A stretch of 64,000 bases of DNA from Streptomyces sp. Tu6071 (GTDB taxonomy: Bacteria > Actinomycetota > Actinomycetes > Streptomycetales > Streptomycetaceae), in NCBI RefSeq assembly GCF_000213055.1, contig NZ_CM001165.1, positions 682,001 through 746,000 on the forward strand. Reading direction: 5' to 3'. How positions within the stretch are numbered: position 1 is the first letter of the stretch; each line of letters opens with the position of its first letter. A program made the position numbers and the translations under genes. Below are positions 42,395-52,595 of the stretch, piece after piece. The notes below the pieces were generated by a model. That model saw only the letters and a program-made list of their open reading frames with translations. It made no database searches and had not been told where the DNA came from.

Positions 42395-43881
42395 CGCAGC
42401 ACCTCGTGGCGGCTCGCGGCGCGCTCGCCCGGCTCGTCGTCGGCCGGGTCCTCCGGCGTGCGCGGGCCCTTCGGGGCGCCGAGCGCGTAGGCGAGGGCCC
42501 CGGTGGCGATGGCGAGCGCCCAGCCGAGGCCGTTGGTGCCGAGCCAGGTGTGCGCGAAGGGACCGGCGAACCACACGTCGTCGGCGCTCGTGGACGCCTC
42601 GGTGAAGAGCAGGCCGACCACGATGGCGAGGACCCAGGCGGCGACGGCGGGGAGCCGGAAACCAGCCGTGTACCAGTAGCGGCTGCCCCGGCCCCGGTCC
42701 ATGAGCGCCTCGGGGTCGTAGCGGCGCCCGCGTCCGGAGTCGACGAGCACGATGCCGACCCAGGCCGAGATCGGCACGGCGAGCAGAGTGAGGAAGGTCG
42801 AGAACGGCCCGTAGAAGTCACCGGCGATGAGCATGAAGTAGATGCCGCCGAGGAACATCAGCAGGACGTCGATGCCGACCGCGAGCGGGCGCGGCACGCG
42901 CACCCCGAGGGTGATCATCGTGAGCCCGGCGGAGTACGTCGAGAGGTGGTTCGACATGAGCAGGCCGCCGAAGGCCGCGATGAGGTAGGGGATCGCCATC
43001 CAGGACGGCAGCATCCCGTTGATCGCCGCGACCGGGTCGGAGGCGGTGGCGAGCGTCGAGTCACCGGCCGAGAGCAGCGAGCCGAGCGAGACGAGGACGA
43101 GCAGCGGGATGCCCGCGCCGAAGGCGGAGGCGGTCACGAGGCGCGAGCCGGGGACGGAACGGGGCAGGTAACGGGCGTAGTCGGCGCCCGCGTTGGCCCA
43201 GCCGATGCCGGTACCGGCCGCGATGAAGCCGATGCCGCCGATGACGGCGGAGAGCGGACCGGCGGGGGCGCTCGTCACCTTGTGCCAGTCCACGCTGTCC
43301 ACGAGGAAGCCGATCACGACGAGGTTGAGGAGCCCGAAGGCGACCGTCGCCCACTTGTTGATCCACATGATCGTGGCGTGCCCGAGGCCGCTGATGAGCA
43401 GCGTGCAGGCGATGAAGACGAGGAGGCAGACCACGACGAGGACGTCGTTGCGCTCGACGCCGAAGACCTGCTTGAGCAGGGCGAGCAGCGCGAAGGCGGC
43501 GGTCGTCGTGGTGATCGTCTCCCAGCCGACGCGGCTGAGCCAGCTGATGAGCGTCGGCCCGGTGTTGCCGCGCTGGCCGAAGACGGCGCGCGAGAGCGTG
43601 AGGGCAGGGGCGCCGCCGCGCTTGCCGGCCAGGCTCAGGACGCCGACGAGGGCGAAGGAGCCGAAGGAGCCGATGAGCGCGACAAGCATCGCCTGCCAGA
43701 TGTTGAGGCCCCGGAAGGCGACGAGCGTCGCCCCGAGCGGGAGCCCGAGGAGGGAGATGTTGGCGGCGAACCACGTCCAGAACATCTGGCCGGCGTGGCC
43801 GTGCCGCTCGTTGTCGGGCACGGGCTCGATGCCGCGCGTCTCGACGGTACCGACCTGAGCGCTCGCCTTCGAGTCGTTCAT
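42391..43881 (-). CDS. NCS1-family nucleobase/nucleoside permease
   Basis: A 496-residue, 12-helix permease starting at ATG 43881 after AAGGAGG. Motifs: RGIEPVPDNERHGHAGQMFWTWFAANIS, LPLGATLVAFRGLNIWQAM, SRVGWETITTTT and AGADYARYLPRS, which are the NCS1 (CodB/cytosine-purine) fingerprints. The last ~30 residues form a charged cytosolic tail. It is co-transcribed with PfkB (4-bp overlap) and lies 110 bp after the ADP-ribosylglycohydrolase gene. It is a paralogue of the cytX-like gene at 8070 but has no riboswitch. The substrate is probably a nucleobase or nucleoside. Confidence 0.92.
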   Translation of the reverse strand: MNDSKASAQVGTVETRGIEPVPDNERHGHAGQMFWTWFAANISLLGLPLGATLVAFRGLNIWQAMLVALIGSFGSFALVGVLSLAGKRGGAPALTLSRAVFGQRGNTGPTLISWLSRVGWETITTTTAAFALLALLKQVFGVERNDVLVVVCLLVFIACTLLISGLGHATIMWINKWATVAFGLLNLVVIGFLVDSVDWHKVTSAPAGPLSAVIGGIGFIAAGTGIGWANAGADYARYLPRSVPGSRLVTASAFGAGIPLLVLVSLGSLLSAGDSTLATASDPVAAINGMLPSWMAIPYLIAAFGGLLMSNHLSTYSAGLTMITLGVRVPRPLAVGIDVLLMFLGGIYFMLIAGDFYGPFSTFLTLLAVPISAWVGIVLVDSGRGRRYDPEALMDRGRGSRYWYTAGFRLPAVAAWVLAIVVGLLFTEASTSADDVWFAGPFAHTWLGTNGLGWALAIATGALAYALGAPKGPRTPEDPADDEPGERAASRHEVLR

Positions 43882-43991
43882 GACGGACCTCCTTGCGGTG
43901 TGGTGGTGCGGTGGGGACGGGGGGTGGGAGCGGGAGGAGTGCGGGGGTGCGGTGGTGACGGAGCGGAGCGAGTACGGGTCCGTGGAAGAGG

Positions 43992-44999
43992 TCAGCGGAA
44001 GCGGAGGAGGCGCGCCGTGAGGGCTTCGAGGTCGAGGGCGTTGACCTCGCGCAGCGTGCGGACGGCCTCGGCCGGGAGGGCCGTGAGCCCGTGCACGGAG
44101 CCCGCGATCGCCCCGGCGATGGCGGCGATCGTGTCGCTGTCGCCGCCGAGGTTCGCGGCGGTCAGCGCGGTGCGCCAGGGGTCGCCGCCGGTGAGGGCGA
44201 GGACGGCGAAGGCGGCCGGGACGGACTCCTGGCTCGCCACGCTCGTCCCGACGAGGTCGGTGATGCGGTCGAGCGCCGTGGCCTCGTCGAGGTTCCGCGC
44301 GAGGTCGTACGCCCACGTGATCCGGGTGGCGATGTCGGCGCCCGCGATCCAGTGGCCGCGCCGGGCACCGGCCCGCGCGGCGGTGACGGCGGCCTCGACC
44401 GCGTCCTCCAGGGTGCCACCGTCGATGCCCCGGCTCACAGCGGCGGCGACGGCGGCGGCACCCGCGATGCCCACCGTCGTGTCGTGCGTGACCTGGCAGG
44501 ACTCCACGACGTGGTCGAGGAAGGTGTCGAGCGGCTCGGCGCGGAAGGCGATGCCGACGGGGGTGACGCGCATGGCGGCACCGTTGGTCGAGCCGCTGCG
44601 CCCGGCCTCGGCGGGCGAGACGCCGCGCTGCACGGCCTCCAGGGCGGCCTTGGTGGAGGGGCCGAGGAGGTCGAGCGAACCCTTCGCCCGCATCCCGTCC
44701 TCCCACTCCACGAGCGCGCGGGCGAGCCGGAGCGGGTCGATGCGGCCCTCGCCCTCGTCGATGAGCCGGCCGACGATGACCGCCTGGTCGGTGTCGTCCG
44801 TCACCGCCCCGGCGGGCATCCCGGCGCTCACCGGGTTGTCCGGGCGGGCCGGTTCGAAGCCGGTGACGTGGCCGTAGACGCGGGCGACGTCGGCGCGGGA
44901 CATGACCTGCGTCGGCATCCCGAGCGCGTCGCCGAGCGCGAGCCCGTAGTAGGCGCCGAGCGCGCGGTCGAGGGCGGGGGTGGTGGGGGGCGGGGTCAC
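43992..44999 (-). CDS. ADP-ribosylglycohydrolase family protein
   Basis: A 335-residue all-helical DraG/ARH-family hydrolase. The GTG start at 44999 overlaps the regulator stop (GTGA). The di-metal site motifs are present: GAYYGLALGDALGMP at residues 14-28, AVTDDTDQAV (TDDT, ~66-69), a central THDTTVGIAGAAAVAAAV, and the late NLGGDSDTIAAIAGAIAG (GGDxDT). The active site therefore looks competent for cleaving an N- or O-glycosidic bond to ribose. In this operon, with a permease and a sugar kinase, it is more likely a nucleoside or ADP-ribose-related metabolic enzyme than a protein de-modifier. Exact substrate unknown. Confidence 0.92.
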   Translation of the reverse strand: MTPPPTTPALDRALGAYYGLALGDALGMPTQVMSRADVARVYGHVTGFEPARPDNPVSAGMPAGAVTDDTDQAVIVGRLIDEGEGRIDPLRLARALVEWEDGMRAKGSLDLLGPSTKAALEAVQRGVSPAEAGRSGSTNGAAMRVTPVGIAFRAEPLDTFLDHVVESCQVTHDTTVGIAGAAAVAAAVSRGIDGGTLEDAVEAAVTAARAGARRGHWIAGADIATRITWAYDLARNLDEATALDRITDLVGTSVASQESVPAAFAVLALTGGDPWRTALTAANLGGDSDTIAAIAGAIAGSVHGLTALPAEAVRTLREVNALDLEALTARLLRFR

Positions 45000-45718
45000 G
45001 GAGTGCCTCCGGAGGTGGAGCGGACGTGCAGTTCGAAGTGGGCCGGGTCGAGGAGGCTCACGACGCGCTCGACGAGCGAGGCGTCGGCGGCCCGGTAGAC
45101 CTGGGACAGGTGGAGGAAGGGCTCGCCGGGAGCGCGGCCGAGGAGCGTCGCGTCCTCGGCGGAGAGGCCGCGCACCGAGACCGTGCCCTCGCTGGAGTGC
45201 GGGACGCGGCCGAGGGCGATCAGCGTGCGGTTGAGCGAGTTCTCGCGCAGCCCCGTGCGGGGGATGTCGGCGACGGCACCGACGGCCGGGACCCGGCTGC
45301 GTTCGAGCGAGACGGCGGTGCCGTCCTCGGCGAAGCGCCGTACGCGGTCCAGGGCGAGGAAGCGGTCCGTGGCGCAGCCGAGTTCCGCGGCCAGCGCGGG
45401 CTCGCTCGCCGTCTCCAGGCGCAGCACCTCGGTGCGCAGGGCGCGGGACTGCCCGGCGAGCGCGTGCGCCCAGCCGAGTCGGTGGTCGAGCGGCGTACCG
45501 TCGAAGGTGACGATCGAGCCGATGCCCGCGTGGGTCTCGATGAGACCCTCCTCGCCGAGCGTGCGCAGCGCCTGCCGCAGGGTGGTCCGGCTGACGCCGA
45601 AGCGCTTGGTGAGCGCGTGCTCCCCCGGCAGCCGACTGCCCCGGCCGTGCACACCGGAACGGATCTCGGCGGCGAGCACTTCGGCGATGCGGTGATGTTT
45701 CTGAACCTGTCCAGGCAT
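44996..45718 (-). CDS. HutC-subfamily GntR regulator (UTRA domain)
   Basis: A 240-residue regulator starting at ATG 45718. The winged helix (residues 8-72) contains IAEVLAAEIRSGVHGRGSRLPGEHALTKRFGVSRTTLR and LGEEGLIETHAGIGSIV. The C-terminal UTRA ligand domain includes ALDRVRRFAEDGTAVSLERSRVP and FLHLSQVYRAADASLVERVVSLL. It is the first gene of the ADP-ribosylglycohydrolase/permease/kinase operon and is coupled to it by a 4-bp overlap. No strong Shine-Dalgarno is seen, so it may be leaderless. A TTCTAGAC motif just upstream is a possible autoregulatory site. The ligand is presumably the operon's sugar or nucleoside. Confidence 0.92.
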   Translation of the reverse strand: MPGQVQKHHRIAEVLAAEIRSGVHGRGSRLPGEHALTKRFGVSRTTLRQALRTLGEEGLIETHAGIGSIVTFDGTPLDHRLGWAHALAGQSRALRTEVLRLETASEPALAAELGCATDRFLALDRVRRFAEDGTAVSLERSRVPAVGAVADIPRTGLRENSLNRTLIALGRVPHSSEGTVSVRGLSAEDATLLGRAPGEPFLHLSQVYRAADASLVERVVSLLDPAHFELHVRSTSGGTP

Positions 45719-45879
45719 GTCTAGAAGGTAGTGCCGGGGAGGCCGGGAAGTCCATGGGGTACGGGGAGTGGCGTCGGTCACGGAGGCGGGGTCCGCGCTC
45801 GCCCGGGACGCCTTGCCGTGCCGGGCGCCGTCGCCGAGCGGCGGTTCGGCTCCGGGCGCCCCCGGGCCTGAGCGGTGCG

Positions 45880-45935
45880 GCGCCCGATGCGCCCCGGGGG
45901 CCCGGGGCCCGGGGGCCCGGGGGCGCGCCGGGCTC
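45880..45935. repeat. GC-only simple repeats after pntB
   Basis: Closely spaced GGGCCCGGG palindromes (about 45897-45927) form a G/C-only tract right after the pntB stop. They can fold in several registers and probably act as a terminator-like block. Confidence 0.55.
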
Positions 45936-47351
45936 TCAGAGGGCACGGAGGATGCCCTCCACCCCCTCCTTCGCGTCGCCGAAGAGCATCGCCGTGTTCT
46001 CGCGGAAGAAGAGCGGGTTCGGCACGCCCGCGTAGCCGGAGGCCATGGAGCGCTTGAAGACGACGACCTGCCCGGCTTCCCACACCCGCAGGACGGGCAT
46101 CCCGGCGAGCGGGCTGTCGGGCTCCTCCGCCGCAGGGTTGACGGTGTCGTTGGCGCCGATCACAAGGACGACGGAGGTGCTCGCGAAGTCGGCGTTGATC
46201 TCGTCGAGGTCGAGGACGACGTCGTAGGGCACCTTGGCCTCGGCGAGCAGCACGTTCATGTGCCCCGGCAGCCGTCCCGCCACGGGGTGCACCCCGTACC
46301 GGACGCGCACGCCGCGCTCGCGCAGCCGCTCGGTCAGCGCGGCGACGCCGTACTGCGCCTGCGCGACGGCCATGCCGTAGCCGGGGGTGATGATCACGGA
46401 CTCGGCGGCGCACAGGAGCGCGGCGGCCTCCGGTGCCCGGATCTCGCGGTGCTCGCCCAGCTCCGTCGCCACGCCTCCCACCGCGGGGGCGCCGAAGCCG
46501 CCCGCGATGACGGAGAGGAAGGAGCGGTTCATGGCCTTGCACATGACGTACGACAGGTAGGCGCCCGACGAGCCGACGAGCGCGCCCGTGATGATCAGCA
46601 GATCGTTCTCCAGCAGGAAGCCGGAGGCCGCCGCGGCCCACCCCGAGTAGCTGTTGAGCATCGAGACGACGACGGGCATGTCCCCGCCGCCGATCGAGGC
46701 GACGAGGTGCCAGCCGAGCAGCAGGGCGAGCGCGGTGGCGGCGATCAGGAGCGCGAGGTGCGGAGCGGCCACGTACCAGGCGATCAGGCCGAGCAGGACG
46801 AGCAGGGAGCCGAGGTTGTACGCGTTCTTGCCCGGCAGCGAGAGCGGCGCCGAGGCGATCCGCGCCGAGAGCTTGAGGAACGCGACGAGGGACCCGGTGA
46901 CGGTGACGGCCCCGACGCTCACGCCGATGAGTACTTCGGCGTGGTGGATGCCGAGCGTCCCGAGTTCGCTCAGCGCCCGCGCCTCGGCACCGCCCGGGTG
47001 CGCCTCGACCTGGAGGTGGCCGTTCCAGCCCACGAGGACGGCGGCGAGACCGACGAAACTGTGCAGCAGCGCGATGAGTTCGGGCATGGCCGTCATCTCG
47101 ACCGCGCGGGCCCTGCGCAGCCCGAAGAGCGCGCCGAGCACGGCGGCGACCACGAGGAGCCCCGTACCGCTCGCCTCGATGTCCCGGTCCGCCGCCAGCG
47201 CGACGGTGGCGAGCAGGGCCAGCGCCATCCCGGCCATGCCGAAGCCGTTCCCCGCACGAGCGGTCTCGTGCTTCGAGAGCCCCGCGAGAGCGAGGACGAA
47301 GAGCAGCGCGGCGACGATGTACGCGCCCTGCGCGGCGGTCGCGACGGTCAT
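45936..47351 (-). CDS. pntB: NAD(P) transhydrogenase beta subunit
   Basis: A 471-residue PntB with about nine membrane helices (residues 1-270) and the soluble NADPH-binding domain III, with [64 protein letters not shown] and [12 protein letters not shown]. The ATG overlaps the pntA stop by 4 bases. With PntA it uses the proton gradient to reduce NADP+ with NADH. In Streptomyces such NADPH supply often supports secondary metabolism; that link to the nearby lipid synthase is only a thought. Length and motifs are complete. Confidence 0.95.
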   Translation of the reverse strand: MTVATAAQGAYIVAALLFVLALAGLSKHETARAGNGFGMAGMALALLATVALAADRDIEASGTGLLVVAAVLGALFGLRRARAVEMTAMPELIALLHSFVGLAAVLVGWNGHLQVEAHPGGAEARALSELGTLGIHHAEVLIGVSVGAVTVTGSLVAFLKLSARIASAPLSLPGKNAYNLGSLLVLLGLIAWYVAAPHLALLIAATALALLLGWHLVASIGGGDMPVVVSMLNSYSGWAAAASGFLLENDLLIITGALVGSSGAYLSYVMCKAMNRSFLSVIAGGFGAPAVGGVATELGEHREIRAPEAAALLCAAESVIITPGYGMAVAQAQYGVAALTERLRERGVRVRYGVHPVAGRLPGHMNVLLAEAKVPYDVVLDLDEINADFASTSVVLVIGANDTVNPAAEEPDSPLAGMPVLRVWEAGQVVVFKRSMASGYAGVPNPLFFRENTAMLFGDAKEGVEGILRAL

Positions 47352-48877
47352 GACCCGCTCCCGAAGAACATGCCGAGCATGCGGCGGGTGACGGCGAAGC
47401 CGCCGAAGATGTTGACGCAGGCGAGCAGAATCGCGAGGGCCGCGAGCACCGTGACGGCGGTGTCGCCGTGCCCGATCTGGAGCAGCGCGCCCACGACGAC
47501 GATCCCCGAGATCGCGTTGGTGACCGACATGAGCGGGGTGTGCAGCGCGTGGTGGACGTTGCCGATCACGTAGAAGCCGATGACGACGGCGAGCGCGAAG
47601 ACGGTCAGGTGCCCGAGGAAGGCGGCCGGCGCGGTGGCCCCGCCGAGCAGGAGCAGGGCGGCGGCCAGGGCGGCGAGGGCGTAGCGGCGTCCGCGCCGGG
47701 GCGGAGGCGCGGGAGCGGCTTCGGCGGGTGCCGTCCGCTCCGCTTCGGCGGGTGGGGCGGGTGTCGCCGATACGGGGACGGGGGGCGGCGGCCAGTGCAC
47801 CTCGCCCGCGCGGACCACGGCGATGGAGCGCTGCACGATGTCGTCCGTGTCGAGGACGAGTGTGCCGTCCCGGTCCGGGGTGAGGAGGGTGAGGAGGGCG
47901 ACGAGGTTGTTGGCGTAGAGGCGCGATGCCTGGCCGGGGAGGCGGCCCGCGAGGTCGGTGTACCCGAGGATCACGACGCCCCCAGGGGTCACGACGCGCT
48001 CGCCCGGCACGGTCCCGGCCACGTTGCCGCCGCTCGCCGCCGCCATGTCGACGATGACGCTACCGGGCTTCATCGCGGCCACGGTCCCGGCGGTGAGCAG
48101 GCGGGGCGCGGGCCGCCCGGGGACGAGCGCGGTGGTGATGACGACGTCGGCCCCGGCACACTCGCGCGCGTACAACTCGGCTTCCCGGGCCCGGTATTCC
48201 GCGCCCATCTCGCGCGCGTAGCCGGTCCCGGCCCCCTCCTCGCCCGCCGGGGCGACGGGCAGGTACTCACCGCCGAGCGAGCGGACCTGCTCGGCGACCT
48301 CGGGGCGCGGGTCGGTGGCCCGTACGACAGCGCCCAGAGCACCCGCCGTACCGATCGCCGCGAGCCCGGCGACGCCCGCGCCCGCCACGAGCACCGTCGC
48401 GGGCGGTGTCTTGCCCGCCGCCGTGACCTGTCCGCCGAACAACCGCCCGAGCGCGTGCGCCGCTTCGACGACGGCCCGGTACCCGGCGATGTTCGCGGTC
48501 GAGGAGAGCACGTCGAGCGACTGCGCCCGGGAGATACGGGGCACCGCCTCCATCGCGAGCGCGGTGATCCCGCGCCGGGCCAGCTCCGCCAGCCGCTCGG
48601 GCTCGTGCGCGGGATCGAGGAGCCCGACGAGGGTCGCCCCGGCCCGCAGTCCGTCCAACGGTGGTGTCCGCACGGCGAGTACGACATCCGCCCCGCGCGC
48701 CGCCCCGGTGCGGGCGCCCGCCTCCGCGTAGGCGGCGTCGGGGAACCCGGCGTGTTCCCCCGCTCCGGGTTCGACCACCACCTCGTAGCCCAACTCCCGC
48801 AAGCGGGCGACGGATTCGGGCGTGGCCGCGACCCGGGTCTCCCCCGCCACGTCCTCCCGCACCACACCGATCAGCAC
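47348..48877 (-). CDS. pntA: NAD(P) transhydrogenase alpha subunit (alpha1-alpha2 fused)
   Basis: A 509-residue PntA. The start is taken at GTG 48877, 6 bases after GGGGGAG; the frame is open 12 codons more. It begins [21 protein letters not shown]. The NAD-binding Rossmann segment is [21 protein letters not shown], followed by [22 protein letters not shown] Pro/Ala linker leads to three or four C-terminal helices ([21 protein letters not shown] onward) belonging to membrane domain II. Bacteria often split this subunit in two genes; here it is fused. It forms an operon with pntB. Confidence 0.94.
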   Translation of the reverse strand: MLIGVVREDVAGETRVAATPESVARLRELGYEVVVEPGAGEHAGFPDAAYAEAGARTGAARGADVVLAVRTPPLDGLRAGATLVGLLDPAHEPERLAELARRGITALAMEAVPRISRAQSLDVLSSTANIAGYRAVVEAAHALGRLFGGQVTAAGKTPPATVLVAGAGVAGLAAIGTAGALGAVVRATDPRPEVAEQVRSLGGEYLPVAPAGEEGAGTGYAREMGAEYRAREAELYARECAGADVVITTALVPGRPAPRLLTAGTVAAMKPGSVIVDMAAASGGNVAGTVPGERVVTPGGVVILGYTDLAGRLPGQASRLYANNLVALLTLLTPDRDGTLVLDTDDIVQRSIAVVRAGEVHWPPPPVPVSATPAPPAEAERTAPAEAAPAPPPRRGRRYALAALAAALLLLGGATAPAAFLGHLTVFALAVVIGFYVIGNVHHALHTPLMSVTNAISGIVVVGALLQIGHGDTAVTVLAALAILLACVNIFGGFAVTRRMLGMFFGSGS

Positions 48878-49160
48878 GACGACTCCCCCTTCCGCACCAC
48901 GCCGCACCACCACCCGGATTCGCCGGACGCGACGCCTTCACGGTGCCCCATCCACGGCCCACGCGCCATACCCCCGGCCGCCACGGACGCCCCAACTGCC
49001 CTTCCGCGCACCAGCGATCACGTCCCCGCCCCCACTCCCCGACGACCGGCTCGCTGGGACCCGTTGAATCGGTATGGTCCGACCTCTTGATGGCGACCGG
49101 CGCCCGTCGCTACCGTGCTTGCGCCGCCACAGCACCGTTTCCGACGCATGACGCGCGCCG

Positions 49161-49185
49161 ATTAAATAGATTAATAATGAAACTT
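49161..49185. promoter_or_regulatory. AT-rich inverted repeat upstream of the GH95 gene
   Basis: ATTAA-ATAGA-TTAAT (49161-49175), followed by AATGAAACTT, is the most AT-rich spot in the region. It sits 40-64 bp before the GH95 start, within the 346-bp gap between pntA and that gene. It may be a -10 region overlapped by a sugar-responsive repressor site. The rest of the gap shows nothing recognisable. Confidence 0.5.
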
Positions 49186-49224
49186 CTCCTCCCCTCACCC
49201 CCCTCCCACAGAGAAGGCCCCGGC

Positions 49225-52200
49225 ATGAGACCGCGCACGAGAAGAACCCGACCGGGCCGCGCCGTCACCAGGCGACTGCTCGGCGCCGCCCTCCCCCTCA
49301 CCCTGGTGCTCGCCACGGGCCTGGACGCCGGGGCCGCCGAACCGCCGTCAGCGGCAGCGGTGAACGTGGCGCTCGGCCCGGGTGCGAGAGCCGGGGCCTC
49401 CTCCGAGGACGGCTCCGCCACGGCGGCCGAGGCGATCGACGGCGACGAGGGGACCCACTGGTCGAGCGGGCCCGGCGGGGACCCGGGCGCCTGGCTCTCC
49501 GTCGACCTCGGTTCGGAGTACCACGTCGACACGGTGGAGGTCGTCTGGGAGGCCGCCTACGCCAAGGCGTTCAGGCTCCAGGTCTCCGACGACAGCACGC
49601 ACTGGACGGATGCCTGGTCCACGACCGGCGGCAAGGGAGGGACGACGCGCGTGCGTCTCGGCGAGGACGCGCACTACGTGCGCATGCAGGGCACCACCCC
49701 GGCCACCCGGCACGGCTACGCGGTCCGGGAGTTCCGGGTCCTCGGGAGCCCGGCCGAGGCCCCGCGCCCGGTCGCGGCCGGCTCCCCCGTGGTCGCGCCC
49801 TCGACCACGTACCCGACGGCCTACGGCGACTGGCAGAACGGGCTGCTCGCCGGGAACGGCAAGCAGGGCATCATCGTCTTCGGCGACCCCAGGAACGACA
49901 CCGTCGTCTTCGACGACAAGGACTTCTTCATGTCCCGTACCGAGGCCCGTCCGCACCGCACCTTCAACACCGTCGGCACGGGCGACCTCGACCGCATCCG
50001 CGACGGGCTGATCGCCGGCGACTACCGGGCCGCCAACCAGCTCGCCGCCGACGTGCAGGGCTATCAGGGCGGCGGAGAGGGCAGCAAGCACCCCGGCTAC
50101 AAGATGAGCCTCACGCTCCCGGACAGCGGCACCGTCCGCGACTACGTCCGCTCCACCGACTACTCCAACGGCGTGGTCAAGGTGAACTGGACCGACGACA
50201 AGGGGAAATGGGAACGCGACTCCTTCGTCTCGCGCACCGACGGCGTCACCGTCCAGCACCTCCCCGCACCCTCCGGGCAGAAGCTCGACGTCACGCTCGG
50301 CCTCTCGATCGACCCCGGGATGCACCTGCTGACCAAGGGCGTCACGTACACCAACCGCACGAGCGCCGACTTCCTCGACCTGCGCGCCAAGTACCCCAAC
50401 GGCAGCTACAACGCGGGCTACGAGGGCGTCACCCGCATCGTCACCGACGGGAAGAAGACCGTCTCCGGGGACAAGGTGCGGGTGACCGGGGCGAGTTACG
50501 TGACACTCCTGTCGCTCACGCAGCGCTACAACGGTACGTACAACGGCGGGGTCCCGGCCGAGCAGGAGTGGGACAAGCAGCTCCTCCAGCAGAAGCTGTC
50601 GGGCGTCAACGACAGTTACGCGACCCTCCTCGCCCGCAACAGCGCCGAGCACAGCAAGATCTTCGGCCGGGTCTCCGCCGACTTCGGCGCGAGCGACGCG
50701 GACCGCGCCAAGTCCACCGAGCAGCTCCTCGCCGAGCAGAAGACCCGCTCCACCCCCGTACCGGCCTTGTACGAGCGGATGTTCGCGGCGGGCCGCTACC
50801 ACCTGCTCGGCTCCAGCAACACGACCGCGGCGCCCGATCTGCTCGGCAACTGGACCGGGGACAGCGACGTCGGCTGGGACGGCTACTACCACCTCGACGC
50901 CAACCTCAACCTCCAGATATCCGGGGGCAACGTCGGCAACATGCCGGAGGCGATGGCCGGTTACTTCTCGCTCAACCGGCAGTGGCAGAAGGACTTCCGG
51001 ACCAACGCGAAGAAGCTGCTCGGCACCCGGGGCATGCTCACCGGCGGCAACACGCCCAACGGCGAGGGCCTCATCTCCAACATCAACTTCGACTACCCCT
51101 ACCAGTACGTCACGGGCGGCGAGTCCTGGCTGCTCCAGCCGTTCTGGGAGTACTACCAGGTCACCGGGGACACCACCTTCCTCGCCGACCAGTACTACCC
51201 GCTCGTCCGCGACATGGGCGACTTCTACGAGGACTTCCTCACCAGGAAGGACGCGCACGGCACGTACGTCTTCGCGGGCTCCATCTCGCCGGAGAACACC
51301 CCGCCCGGCGGAGTGCCGCTCTCGGTCAACTCGGTGTACGACATCTCCGGCGCCCGCTTCGCGCTCTCCACGCTGATCGAGACGGCGAAGACCCTCGGCC
51401 GCGACGCCGACCGGATCGCGGTGTGGCAGGAGAAGCTCGACAACCTGCCGCCGTACCTCGTCAACGACGACGGCGCGCTCGCCGAGTGGGCGTGGCCCGA
51501 CCTCGCCGACAAGAACAACTACCAGCACCGCCACTCCAGCGGCCTCATGCCGGTGTGGCCCTACCGGGAGATCACGCCGGAGAAGAACAAGCCGCTCTAC
51601 GACGCGGCGCGGGTCTTCCTCGCCAAGAAGGACGGCGGCAGCTACGAGAACGCGGGCCACGGCCTGCTGCACGGCGCCCTCGTCGCCGCCGACCTCGGCG
51701 AGGCCGGCTCGGTGGGCGCGAAGCTCCTGCGGTTCGCGAAGGACGACTACTACTACAGCGGCATGGCGACCTCGCACTACGACAACCACAACACCTTCGC
51801 CACGGACGTCGTGAACTCCGTGCCCTCGGTGATGATGGAAATGCTGGCCGCCACCGGGCCCGGCACCCTGGAGGTGCTGCCCGCGCTGCCCCAGGGGCTC
51901 GACAAGGGCTCGGTCAAGGGGATGCTCGGCAAGGGCCGGTTCACCATCGACGACCTGAGCTGGGACACGAACGCCCGCACGGCGAAGGTCACGCTCACCT
52001 CCGGCATCGACCAGGACCTCACGCTCATCCAGCGCGCGGGCATCCAGGCGATCAGCGGCGACGGCGTCACGATCCGCACCTCGCCGCTCGGGAACATCGC
52101 GCGTGTCCTCGCACTCAAGAAGGGCAAGAAGGTCACCGTCGACCTCACCATGGCCGCCGCGAAGCAGAACCTGGCGCAGGGCCGGACCGCGACGGCCTCC

Positions 52201-52545
52201 TCGGAGTCCAACGCCGAACAGGGCGCCGCCAAGGCCGTGGACGGCGACATGGGCACCCGCTGGAGCGCCGGCCCGGCGGCCGACAGCTGGCTCCAGGTGG
52301 ACCTCGGCGCGGAGCACTCCCTCAGCGAGGTCCAGCTCGCGTGGGAGGACTCGTACGCCAAGGGCTACAAGCTCCAGGGCTCGGCGGACGGGCGGACGTG
52401 GCGCGACCTCGCCACGCGGACGAACGGCTCCGGCGGCACCGAGAAGATCCCGGTCAGCGGCTCCGCGCGCTACGTGCGGATGCAGGGGACCGAGAAGTCC
52501 GGGCAATGGGGCTACTCGCTCTACGAGATGCGGGTCTACGGCTGA
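49225..52545 (+). CDS. Secreted GH95-family glycosidase with N- and C-terminal F5/8C (CBM32) domains
   Basis: A 1106-residue secreted enzyme starting at ATG 49225 after GAGAAGG. The signal peptide has an Arg-rich head (MRPRTRRTRPGRAVTRR) and hydrophobic core, cleaved near GAA|EPP. Residues about 48-177 form a discoidin/F5-8C carbohydrate-binding domain. About 189-972 form the GH95 (alpha-L-fucosidase/galactosidase) fold, with YGDWQNGLLAGNGKQGI, LLGNWTGDSDVGWDGYYHLD, EGLISNINFDYPYQYVTGG, SISPENTPPGG and YQHRHSSGLMPVWPY. A second F5-8C domain fills 979-1106 and is similar to the first (SSEDGSATAAEAIDGDEGTH versus SSESNAEQGAAKAVDGDMGT). The likely role is removing fucose or a related L-sugar from plant or host glycans. 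Confidence 0.9.
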   Translation: MRPRTRRTRPGRAVTRRLLGAALPLTLVLATGLDAGAAEPPSAAAVNVALGPGARAGASSEDGSATAAEAIDGDEGTHWSSGPGGDPGAWLSVDLGSEYHVDTVEVVWEAAYAKAFRLQVSDDSTHWTDAWSTTGGKGGTTRVRLGEDAHYVRMQGTTPATRHGYAVREFRVLGSPAEAPRPVAAGSPVVAPSTTYPTAYGDWQNGLLAGNGKQGIIVFGDPRNDTVVFDDKDFFMSRTEARPHRTFNTVGTGDLDRIRDGLIAGDYRAANQLAADVQGYQGGGEGSKHPGYKMSLTLPDSGTVRDYVRSTDYSNGVVKVNWTDDKGKWERDSFVSRTDGVTVQHLPAPSGQKLDVTLGLSIDPGMHLLTKGVTYTNRTSADFLDLRAKYPNGSYNAGYEGVTRIVTDGKKTVSGDKVRVTGASYVTLLSLTQRYNGTYNGGVPAEQEWDKQLLQQKLSGVNDSYATLLARNSAEHSKIFGRVSADFGASDADRAKSTEQLLAEQKTRSTPVPALYERMFAAGRYHLLGSSNTTAAPDLLGNWTGDSDVGWDGYYHLDANLNLQISGGNVGNMPEAMAGYFSLNRQWQKDFRTNAKKLLGTRGMLTGGNTPNGEGLISNINFDYPYQYVTGGESWLLQPFWEYYQVTGDTTFLADQYYPLVRDMGDFYEDFLTRKDAHGTYVFAGSISPENTPPGGVPLSVNSVYDISGARFALSTLIETAKTLGRDADRIAVWQEKLDNLPPYLVNDDGALAEWAWPDLADKNNYQHRHSSGLMPVWPYREITPEKNKPLYDAARVFLAKKDGGSYENAGHGLLHGALVAADLGEAGSVGAKLLRFAKDDYYYSGMATSHYDNHNTFATDVVNSVPSVMMEMLAATGPGTLEVLPALPQGLDKGSVKGMLGKGRFTIDDLSWDTNARTAKVTLTSGIDQDLTLIQRAGIQAISGDGVTIRTSPLGNIARVLALKKGKKVTVDLTMAAAKQNLAQGRTATASSESNAEQGAAKAVDGDMGTRWSAGPAADSWLQVDLGAEHSLSEVQLAWEDSYAKGYKLQGSADGRTWRDLATRTNGSGGTEKIPVSGSARYVRMQGTEKSGQWGYSLYEMRVYG

Positions 52546-52595
52546 TCCGCTCGGCTCGGGGGCGGGGGGCGTTCCCGGCGGAGACCGGGGGCTCC

